From Roseovarius sp. UBA6167 (GTDB lineage: Bacteria > Pseudomonadota > Alphaproteobacteria > Rhodobacterales > Rhodobacteraceae), in NCBI GenBank assembly GCA_002428225.1, contig DIUD01000069.1:1-19466 (forward strand): 19,466 nucleotides of DNA, written 5' to 3'. Position 1 is the first letter of the stretch. Each line of letters starts with the position of its first letter. Made by a program: the position numbers and the translations under genes. Below, one piece after another: positions 13,763 through 19,466 of the stretch. The notes beneath the pieces were generated by a model. The model did not search any database. It had not been told where the DNA came from and saw only the letters and a program-made list of their open reading frames with translations.

Positions 13763-14898
13763 TCCCCGCCGCACAGGTCGCCCGCCTGCAAGGCGCCCTG
13801 CCGTTCTGGATGTCCTTCCTGCTGGTGCCGGTGGCGATACTCGGCGCGGTGCATGGCGGCTGGACGGTTCTGCTCCTGCCGGTGGTGACGTGGTATTTCT
13901 TTTCCATCCTCGACGCCGTTCTCGGCAGCTATACCGAAAACGCCGATCCGGGGACGCGCGAGGATCAGCTTTTCTGGTATCGCGCGATCACGCTTTGCTG
14001 GGCGCCGGTGCAATTCGCGCTGCTTTTCTGGATGATCTGGTATGTGACCGGGCCGGGCGACGCGCATCTCTCGCCGCTGGAAGCCATCGTGCTGTTTTTC
14101 GGCCTTGGGGTGATCACCGGCACTGTTGGGATCAACTACAGCCACGAATTGATGCATCAGAAAAACCGGGGCGAGCGGTTTCTGGGCGATGTGCTGCTGG
14201 CGATGGTGCTTTATTCGCATTTCCGCTCGGAGCATTTGCAGGTGCATCACCGCCATGTCGGCACGCCACGCGATCCGGTGACGGCGCGCTATAACGAGGG
14301 GTTTCACCGCTTCTTTCCGCGTGTGCTGCGCGACTGCTGGCGGTCCGCCTTCCGCGCCGAGCGCGAGATGCTGGCGCGCAAGGGGCGGCCCTGGCATGAT
14401 CCGGGCAACCCGTTCTGGCGCTACTGGGCGTTGCAGGGCGTCATGCTCCTGCTGGCGGTGGTGATCGGCGGCTGGGTGGGGCTGAGTCTGTTTCTGTGGC
14501 AGGCGGTCGTGGCGGTCTGGCAGCTGGAACTCGTCAATTACATCGAGCATTACGGCCTGACGCGCAAACATCTGGGCGATGGCAAGTATGAGCATGTCAA
14601 GCCGCGCCACAGCTGGAACGCGGCGCATCGCGCGACGAACTGGCTGCTCATCAACCTGCAACGCCATTCCGACCATCATTACAAGCCCGACCGCCGCTTT
14701 CCGCTGTTGCAGAACCATGATGAGGCCGAGGCCCCGCAACTTCCCTATGGCTATCCGGTGATGACCATGGCGGCGATGGTGCCGCCCCTGTGGCGGCGGG
14801 TGATGAACCCTCGGGTGAGGCGCTGGCGGGCGATGTATTATCCCGAGATCAGCGATTGGCGGCCCTACAACACGGCCACGAACCCGATGCCGAGATAA
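13759..14898 (+). CDS. alkB: Membrane-bound alkane 1-monooxygenase (integral-membrane di-iron hydroxylase)
   Basis: Hydroxylates terminal carbons of medium-chain n-alkanes using O2 and electrons from rubredoxin; inner membrane. This is not the DNA-repair dioxygenase of the same name. The 379-residue protein has about six transmembrane helices. It carries all the di-iron histidine signatures: HELMHQ (129-134), EHLQVHH (158-164), NYIEHYGL (260-267) and LQRHSDHH (300-307). The NYxEHYGL box separates alkane hydroxylases from fatty-acid desaturases, so the call is firm at subfamily level. Substrate range is not readable. The start codon overlaps the mutY stop by 4 bp, with AAGGAG about 5 nt upstream, implying coupling. 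No rubredoxin, rubredoxin reductase, alcohol dehydrogenase or AlkS-type regulator is in the window. Confidence 0.93.
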   Translation: MIPAAQVARLQGALPFWMSFLLVPVAILGAVHGGWTVLLLPVVTWYFFSILDAVLGSYTENADPGTREDQLFWYRAITLCWAPVQFALLFWMIWYVTGPGDAHLSPLEAIVLFFGLGVITGTVGINYSHELMHQKNRGERFLGDVLLAMVLYSHFRSEHLQVHHRHVGTPRDPVTARYNEGFHRFFPRVLRDCWRSAFRAEREMLARKGRPWHDPGNPFWRYWALQGVMLLLAVVIGGWVGLSLFLWQAVVAVWQLELVNYIEHYGLTRKHLGDGKYEHVKPRHSWNAAHRATNWLLINLQRHSDHHYKPDRRFPLLQNHDEAEAPQLPYGYPVMTMAAMVPPLWRRVMNPRVRRWRAMYYPEISDWRPYNTATNPMPR

Positions 14899-14903
14899 GG
14901 GAG

Positions 14904-14935
14904 CCCCCGCGCGCCGGAGCGTGCGGGGGGGGGGG
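14904..14935. terminator. GC hairpin plus 11-G tract between convergent alkB and petC
   Basis: An 11-bp stem (14904-14914 with 14919-14929, one G-U wobble) closes on a CGGA loop just 5 bp after the alkB stop and 35 bp after the petC stop on the other strand. A run of 11 G (14925-14935) forms part of the right arm and extends beyond it. There is no T-tract, so termination efficiency is uncertain, but position between convergent genes fits a bidirectional terminator or transcript-end stabiliser. Confidence 0.5.
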
Positions 14936-14963
14936 CGCTGTCAGGCCGGAGCGTGTGCCGCTC

Positions 14964-15815
14964 TCAGCTATCCTTGCGGTGCTTGATCGGTGCCCAGAGG
15001 CGCTTGTTGGTAAGGTAGAGCAGCACCGACAGAACGGTGAGGAAGATCACCCCGGTGAGGCCCGCCTGTTTGCGCGCCATCATCTTGGGTTCCGCTGCCC
15101 ACATCAGGAAAGCCGCCACATCCTCGGCCTGCTGTTCCAGCGTGGCCACGGTGCCGTCGTCATATTCGACATCGTCGCCCCAGAGCGGCTGTGCCATGGC
15201 GGTCCAGCTACCCGGCACGGTGTGGTGGCCGTGCTCGTCCTTGCACTCGTCGGGAAAACCGCCGGCGGTGAAGGCGGCGTTATAGCTGCCGGGGAAATCC
15301 TCGGGAGCGCATTCCGGCGCCTCGTGATAACCGACCATCAGCGAATAGATGTATTCCGGCCCGCCCATGCCCTTGAAAAGCTGGGCCAGGCCCGTGCCAT
15401 AGGGCCCGTGGAAGCCCGCGCGCTTTTTCGCCATGAGCGACAGGTCCGGTGCCCCGGCCGAGGTCACGGCTGGAAAGTGATCGGTCGGCTTGGCCGGACG
15501 GAAATCGTCGATCTCCGGGTCGAAAACCTCGAACTGCGCGGAATAGGCAAAGACCTGATCCTGCGGCAGGTGCGGTCCGCCCTCGTCGCCGAGCGTGCGC
15601 AAGGGCACATATTGCATCCCGTGGCAGGCCGCGCAGACCTGGGTATAGACCATCAGTCCGCGCTGAAGCTGGATCTGGTCGAACGTGCCGAACGGACCCT
15701 CGAAGGAAAAGGCGACATCCTCGATATGCCCTTCCGCCCCGGCGGCAAGCGCGCCCCCCGCCGACAGCGACAGGGCCGCAAACGCCGCGATGCCTGTTTT
15801 CTTGAACATTGTCAT
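14964..15815 (-). CDS. petC: Cytochrome c1 of the bc1 complex
   Basis: Haem c subunit that passes electrons from the Rieske protein to cytochrome c; its body is periplasmic. The 283-residue precursor has a signal peptide (cut near GALAAG, residue 25). It shows the haem site Cys61-AA-Cys64-His65, the axial Met207 in GSWTAMAQPL, a probable disulfide pair Cys169/Cys191 as in Rhodobacter, and KGMGGPEYIY. A C-terminal anchor (about 252-270) is followed by TNKRLWAPIKHRK. Two ATGs compete: 15815 has AAGGA only 3 nt away, and 15809 has it at 9 nt; either keeps the signal peptide. It is the last gene of petABC, 10 bp after petB. Confidence 0.97.
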   Translation of the reverse strand: MTMFKKTGIAAFAALSLSAGGALAAGAEGHIEDVAFSFEGPFGTFDQIQLQRGLMVYTQVCAACHGMQYVPLRTLGDEGGPHLPQDQVFAYSAQFEVFDPEIDDFRPAKPTDHFPAVTSAGAPDLSLMAKKRAGFHGPYGTGLAQLFKGMGGPEYIYSLMVGYHEAPECAPEDFPGSYNAAFTAGGFPDECKDEHGHHTVPGSWTAMAQPLWGDDVEYDDGTVATLEQQAEDVAAFLMWAAEPKMMARKQAGLTGVIFLTVLSVLLYLTNKRLWAPIKHRKDS

Positions 15816-15825
15816 CCGTCCTTTC

Positions 15826-17148
15826 TTACTCGGCGGGCGTCTGGGCTTGGCCGTAATGCGCCTCGAAATCCTCTTCGATGGTCGCGGGCTGCGGCTCTGG
15901 TTTCTCGATCACGCCCAGAAGTGGCAGGATCACGAGGAAATAGGCGAACCAGTAGGCCGAGCCCATCAGCGCGATATAGGGATAGATCCCCTCTGCCGGC
16001 ATCGCGCCCACCCAGGTCAGCACCACGAAGTTGACCGCGAAGAGCCAGAACCACCACTTGAACATCGGACGATAGCGGCCCGAGCGCACCGAGGAGGTGT
16101 CAAGCCAGGGTGCCAGCGCCATCACGATGATCGCGCCGAACATGGCGATCACGCCAAAGAACTTGGCGTCGATGATCCCGCCGGTGATCCAGTTGAAGAA
16201 CATCACCACCCAGACATCGCCGGTAAAGGCGCGCAGGATCGCGTAGAACGGCAGGAAATACCATTCCGGCACGATGTGCGCGGGCGTCACCAGCGGGTTG
16301 GCCTCGATATAGTTGTCGGGATGGCCGAGATAGTTGGGCATGAAGCCGACGATTGCGAAGAACACCACCATTATCACGGCGAGCGCGAAGAGATCCTTGA
16401 TGACGAAATAGGGCCAGAAGGGCACGGTGTCCTTCTCCGCCTCGGCCCTGGAGGTGCGGCGCACCTCGACCCCGGTGGGGTTGTTGTTGCCGGTGGTGTG
16501 GAAGGCCCAGATATGCAGCACCACCAGCGCCGCGATCACGAAGGGCAGCAGGTAATGCAGCGAGAAGAAGCGGTTGAGCGTGGGATTGTCCACCGCCGGT
16601 CCGCCCAGAAGCCAGGTCTGGATCGCGTCGCCGACGAGAGGGATCGCGCCGAACAGGCCGGTGATCACCGTGGCGCCCCAGAATGACATCTGCCCCCAGG
16701 GCAGCACATAGCCCATGAAGGCGGTGCCCATCATCAGCACATAGATCAGCATCCCGATGATCCATGTCACCTCGCGCGGGGCCTTGTAGGAGCCGTAGTA
16801 GAGACCGCGGAAGATGTGCAGATAGACCGCGAAAAAGAACAGCGACGCGCCGTTCATGTGCAGATAGCGCAGGAAATGCCCGCCGTTCACGTTGCGCATG
16901 ATGTGCTCGACCGAGGCAAAGGCCAGATCCACATGCGGCGTGTAATGCATTGCGAGGATGATGCCGGTGACGATCTGAAGCGCAAGGCAGAAGGTCAGGA
17001 CGATCCCCCATATCCACATCCAGTTGAGATTCCTGGGGGTGGGAATCATCAGCGTGTCATAAAGCAGCCCGACGATGGGAAGGCGCGAGTGGAGCCATTT
17101 CGCCCCGCTGCTCGTCGGCTCGTAATGGTCGTGCGGAATACCGGACAT
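15826..17148 (-). CDS. petB: Cytochrome b of the bc1 complex
   Basis: Eight-helix membrane subunit carrying haems bL and bH and the Qo and Qi quinone sites. The 440-residue protein has haem ligands His97, His111, His198 and His212, the same numbering I know for Rhodobacter cytochrome b. It also has GYVLPWGQMSFWGATVITGL (about 146-165) and the Qo-site PEWY at 294-297 (PEWYFLPFYAILRAF). The C-terminal extension beyond helix eight (EKPEPQPATIEEDFEAHYG) is seen in alphaproteobacteria. The ribosome site AAGGAG overlaps the TAA of petA 12 bp upstream, so petA and petB are tightly coupled. No missing residues or unusual insertions. Confidence 0.98.
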   Translation of the reverse strand: MSGIPHDHYEPTSSGAKWLHSRLPIVGLLYDTLMIPTPRNLNWMWIWGIVLTFCLALQIVTGIILAMHYTPHVDLAFASVEHIMRNVNGGHFLRYLHMNGASLFFFAVYLHIFRGLYYGSYKAPREVTWIIGMLIYVLMMGTAFMGYVLPWGQMSFWGATVITGLFGAIPLVGDAIQTWLLGGPAVDNPTLNRFFSLHYLLPFVIAALVVLHIWAFHTTGNNNPTGVEVRRTSRAEAEKDTVPFWPYFVIKDLFALAVIMVVFFAIVGFMPNYLGHPDNYIEANPLVTPAHIVPEWYFLPFYAILRAFTGDVWVVMFFNWITGGIIDAKFFGVIAMFGAIIVMALAPWLDTSSVRSGRYRPMFKWWFWLFAVNFVVLTWVGAMPAEGIYPYIALMGSAYWFAYFLVILPLLGVIEKPEPQPATIEEDFEAHYGQAQTPAE

Positions 17149-17160
17149 GCGCGCGTCTCC

Positions 17161-17721
17161 TTATCCGAGCTGAATCGTGGTGTCGTCGAGGAACTGCGCC
17201 ACCGGAATCCACAGATTCTCGGGCGCGGGTCCGCGGCGGATGCGGCCCGACGTGTCGTAATGCGAGCCATGGCAGGGGCAGAACCAGCCGCCGAAATCGC
17301 CCGCGCCGTCGCCGATGGGCACACAGCCCAGATGGGTGCAGACGCCGATCATCACCAGCCATTCGCCCGCCTCGTCCATCGTGCGGTTCTGGTCGGAGGC
17401 ATCGAGCGCCATATTGTTGCGGTTCTGCGCGTTCTGGTCGGGCAGTTGCGAGAGCTCCACCGCGCGGGCGGCCTCGATTTCCTTTTCGGTGCGACGGCGG
17501 ATGAACACCGGCTTGCCGAGGAACTTGATGCTGATCTGCGTGCCCGGCTCTACGCCCGACACGTCCACGCGGATCGAGGACATCGCCTGAACGTCGGCCG
17601 AGGGGTTCATCTGGTTGATGAGCGGCCAGATGGCCGCGCCAGCGGCGACCGCACCCGCCCCTGCTGTGGCGTAATAGAGGAAATCCCTCCGGGTGCCTTC
17701 GTGATCTTCTGCGTGGGACAC
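17161..17721 (-). CDS. petA: Rieske iron-sulfur subunit of the bc1 complex
   Basis: The 2Fe-2S protein that takes an electron from ubiquinol at the Qo site; membrane-anchored with a periplasmic head. The 186 residues begin SHAEDHEGTRRDFLYYATAG: a twin-arginine type signal-anchor followed by one transmembrane segment (about 17-36). Cluster ligands are Cys128 and His130 (CTHLGC), and Cys148 and His151 (CPCHGSHYD), with the Cys133-Cys150 disulfide. The start is GTG (17719-17721), with GGAG eight bases upstream; the ATG just before it is out of frame. First gene of petABC. The 174-bp upstream region carries a palindrome and two TTGACA boxes. Confidence 0.98.
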   Translation of the reverse strand: MSHAEDHEGTRRDFLYYATAGAGAVAAGAAIWPLINQMNPSADVQAMSSIRVDVSGVEPGTQISIKFLGKPVFIRRRTEKEIEAARAVELSQLPDQNAQNRNNMALDASDQNRTMDEAGEWLVMIGVCTHLGCVPIGDGAGDFGGWFCPCHGSHYDTSGRIRRGPAPENLWIPVAQFLDDTTIQLG

Positions 17722-17752
17722 GAGGTTTGCTCCATCTTGTCAGTGCCGATAT

Positions 17753-17764
17753 GCCGTTAACGGC
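17753..17764. promoter_or_regulatory. 12-bp palindrome upstream of petA
   Basis: GCCGTTAACGGC is a perfect palindrome 32-43 bp before the petA GTG start, extended imperfectly by ATAT and GTAT on its flanks. Its position close to the start fits an operator between the promoter and the gene. No matching regulator is identified. Confidence 0.35.
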
Positions 17765-17821
17765 GTATGTCGCGCCAGAGACGGATCTCCGACGATAATG
17801 CGCGTGTATCTAACGAGCGTT

Positions 17822-17827
17822 TGTCAA
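17822..17827 (-). promoter_or_regulatory. Candidate -35 box for petABC
   Basis: A consensus TTGACA reads towards petA about 100 bp upstream of its start. The best downstream -10 match, CATTAT at about 17795-17800, sits 21 bp away, longer than the usual 17, so the promoter is only tentative. A second TTGACA lies at 17883-17888 inside an 11-bp palindrome just after the GST stop. Confidence 0.3.
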
Positions 17828-17895
17828 GCCGTCCAGCCTGCAATGCCGCCTCAATCGCGCAAAGCGCGCTTGTGTCGCGCCTTGTCAAGGGCTTC

Positions 17896-18501
17896 TCAGC
17901 CCATGGGGGCGGTCCGGGCCATGCTGTCGCGCGCCGCAATGCCTTCATACCAGGCGGCGAGCGCCGGGTGACCCGTCCGCCAGCCGCGCGCGTCGAAGCG
18001 AAAATCGATATAGCCGAGCGCGCAGGCCAGCGCGATCTGCCCCATGTCGAGCGGCCCGGCGAGGTGGCTCATCCAGCGCGCCTCGAGCGCGTCGAGCGCG
18101 CGGGCGATCTTGGCCCATTGCGCCTCGACCCATGCCTCCGAGCGCGCGCCCTCGGCGCGCAGGCGTGTCTCATAGATCATGAGAACGCACGAGTCCATGA
18201 TCCCGTCGGCGGTCGCCTCCAGCGTCAGCACGTCCCACAGTCGCGCCTCGGGATAAAGCCCGGCCCCCGCTTGCGCGTCGAGATAGCGGCAGATCACCCG
18301 GCTGTCGTAGATCGCGGGGCCGTCGTCGCGCAAGAGCGCGGGGATCCTGCCCAGGGGGTTCGCGGAAATCACCTCGGGCGGGGTATCAAGCGGGGAGGTG
18401 GTCACTGGGATCTCGGTCACCTGATCGGCAAGGCCGGTCTCGTGCAAGAGGGCGCGCACCTTGCGAACGAAAGGCGAGAGGGGAGAGGAAACGAGTTGCA
18501 T
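17896..18501 (-). CDS. Glutathione S-transferase family protein
   Basis: A 201-residue soluble protein with the N-terminal thioredoxin-like GST domain (about 1-78). SSPLSPFVRKVRALLHETGL holds the likely activating Ser near residues 6-9; NPLGRIPAL carries the cis-Pro loop; and YDSRVICRYLD carries the glutathione-binding DS pair. An all-helical C-terminal domain follows (about 85-195), with MGQIALACALGYIDFRF matching the usual N-capping region. Substrate is unknown. AGGAG is 8 nt upstream of the ATG. It precedes petA on the same strand at 174 bp, with no obvious terminator, and follows mtaB at 143 bp. Confidence 0.9.
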   Translation of the reverse strand: MQLVSSPLSPFVRKVRALLHETGLADQVTEIPVTTSPLDTPPEVISANPLGRIPALLRDDGPAIYDSRVICRYLDAQAGAGLYPEARLWDVLTLEATADGIMDSCVLMIYETRLRAEGARSEAWVEAQWAKIARALDALEARWMSHLAGPLDMGQIALACALGYIDFRFDARGWRTGHPALAAWYEGIAARDSMARTAPMG

Positions 18502-18644
18502 GGGCCGGGGCTCCTGTCTGGCATCGCGCAGACGCTAGGCCGGGGCAGGGCGCGTGTAAAGCGACTCTGGTTTCGTCGGGGCCGTGATATTCAGGTCCAG
18601 ACATGCGGCCACCGCTCCCGAAGGGGGGCCTGCGTTCAACGCAT

Positions 18645-19466
18645 TCAGCCCGCCAGAAGCTGCGTCGCGGTGTGCCCGGTGACAAGGGCGGGCACGATCG
18701 TGCCCTCGGCGCGGTCGCTGTCGAACAGCACTTCGGCGAATTGCTCGGTGCGGCCCATGCGGGGGCTTTCCATCAGCACGGCGTGCCTTTGCCCCTGCTG
18801 CGCCGCCAGATGCGCCGTGACCCGCGCGGCACCGGCCTCGCGCAGCCGCGCCGCGCGCGCCTTGATCGCGCGCCCATCGACCTGCGGCATCCTTGCTGCG
18901 GGTGTGCCGGGGCGGGGCGAATAGGGAAAGACATGCAGCCAGGTGAGGTGACATTCCTCCACCAGCCGCAGCGAATTGGCGAAATGCGTCTCGGACTCGG
19001 TGGGAAAGCCCGCGATGATATCGGCGCCAAAGGTCATGTCGGGGCGCAGGCGCCGCGCCTCCTCGACAAAGCGGATCGCGTCGTCGCGCAGATGGCGGCG
19101 CTTCATCCGCTTGAGGATCAGGTCATCACCATGTTGCAGGCTCAGGTGCAGATGCGGCATGAGGCGCGGCTCGGTGGCGATGGCGAGTATCAGGTTCTCA
19201 TCCACCTCGATGGAATCGATCGAGGAAATCCGCAGGCGTGCAAGATCTGGCACCAATCGCAGGATGCGCATCACCAGATCGCCCAGTCGCGGCGCGCCGG
19301 GCAGGTCCGCGCCCCAGCTTGTCAGGTCCACGCCGGTCAGCACCACCTCGTTATAGCCCTTGTCCACCAGCCGCTTGACCTGGTCCACCACGACACCCGC
19401 GGGGACAGAGCGCGAATTGCCCCGGCCATAGGGGATGATGCAGAAGGTGCAGCGGTGGTCGCAGCC
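18645..19466 (-). CDS. mtaB: tRNA t6A37 methylthiotransferase MtaB, N-terminus outside window
   Basis: Radical-SAM enzyme converting t6A to ms2t6A at tRNA position 37. The window's right edge enters at GCDHRCTFCIIPYGRG, so the SAM-cluster cysteines (CxxxCxxC) are visible residues 2, 6 and 9. Also present are NEVVLTGVDLTSWG (about 39-52), RISSIDSIEVDE, HLHLSLQHGDDLILKRMKR, and FGADIIAGFPTE, then a TRAM-like C-terminal region (about 220-273). 273 residues are visible of an expected 400-430; the missing part is the N-terminal MTTase domain with its own cluster. Length and VDLTSWG/SLQHGDD wording favour MtaB over MiaB or RimO. Start and ribosome site cannot be seen. Confidence 0.92.
   Translation of the reverse strand, partial: GCDHRCTFCIIPYGRGNSRSVPAGVVVDQVKRLVDKGYNEVVLTGVDLTSWGADLPGAPRLGDLVMRILRLVPDLARLRISSIDSIEVDENLILAIATEPRLMPHLHLSLQHGDDLILKRMKRRHLRDDAIRFVEEARRLRPDMTFGADIIAGFPTESETHFANSLRLVEECHLTWLHVFPYSPRPGTPAARMPQVDGRAIKARAARLREAGAARVTAHLAAQQGQRHAVLMESPRMGRTEQFAEVLFDSDRAEGTIVPALVTGHTATQLLAG

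Noticed and set aside
12584..13774. Upstream extension of the dciA frame across and beyond mutY on the minus strand
   Set aside because: The extension is antisense to a fully conserved MutY, shows no domain, and the ATG at 12583 has its own ribosome site.
13759..14898. AlkB read as the Fe(II)/2-oxoglutarate DNA-repair dioxygenase because it neighbours mutY
   Set aside because: The protein is an integral-membrane histidine-box hydroxylase (HELMHQ, EHLQVHH, NYIEHYGL, LQRHSDHH), unrelated to the repair enzyme.
1..19466. Mobile elements, CRISPR arrays, tRNA or rRNA genes, or a defence island
   Set aside because: No transposase, integrase or nuclease genes, no regularly spaced repeats and no tRNA-like cloverleaf were seen; base composition is even across the window.

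Overview
The window looks like a piece of the core chromosome of a marine-type alphaproteobacterium of the Rhodobacteraceae (Roseobacter/Rhodobacter group). DNA is GC-rich throughout with strongly GC-biased third codon positions. The cytochrome bc1 proteins align almost residue for residue with remembered Rhodobacter sequences, including identical haem-ligand numbering in cytochrome b. The mutY / DUF721-DciA / DsbA neighbourhood is also one I associate with this family. I see no rRNA, tRNA, insertion sequence, phage gene or CRISPR array. No gap exceeds 300 bp; the largest is 225 bp (1999-2223).

Layout, left to right. A thiolase cut by the left edge (1-1046), a stand-alone EAL-domain c-di-GMP phosphodiesterase (1162-1998) and a ferredoxin-ASKHA corrinoid-reactivation protein (2224-4257) lie on the minus strand. 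A small membrane protein (4360-5067), a CaiB/BaiF CoA-transferase (5110-6270) and an exported coiled-coil DUF4139 protein (6369-7982) follow. Next come aspartate-semialdehyde dehydrogenase (8159-9181, with a good intrinsic terminator), an MFS transporter (9251-10423) coupled to a histone-deacetylase-like amidohydrolase (10429-11358), a periplasmic DsbA-like protein (11469-12071) and DciA (12068-12583). All of these are on the minus strand.

Two genes run on the plus strand: mutY (12665-13762) and a membrane alkane 1-monooxygenase AlkB (13759-14898), joined by a 4-bp ATGA overlap. They converge on the minus-strand petABC (fbcFBC) operon for the cytochrome bc1 complex (17721 down to 14964). The convergence point holds a strong GC hairpin and an 11-G homopolymer. 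Beyond petA are a glutathione S-transferase (17896-18501) and the C-terminal two thirds of the tRNA methylthiotransferase MtaB (18645-19466, cut by the right edge).

Functional themes are respiration (bc1), acyl-CoA and hydrocarbon handling (thiolase, CoA-transferase, AlkB), one-carbon/cobalamin upkeep (ASKHA activator), amino-acid biosynthesis (Asd), and genome and tRNA maintenance (MutY, DciA, MtaB). I do not see an unmistakable new multi-gene system. The points that deserve a second look are the mutY-alkB translational overlap, the HDAC-like/MFS coupled pair, the orphan corrinoid activator with alternative hairpins at its 3' end, and several inverted or tandem repeats in intergenic regions.
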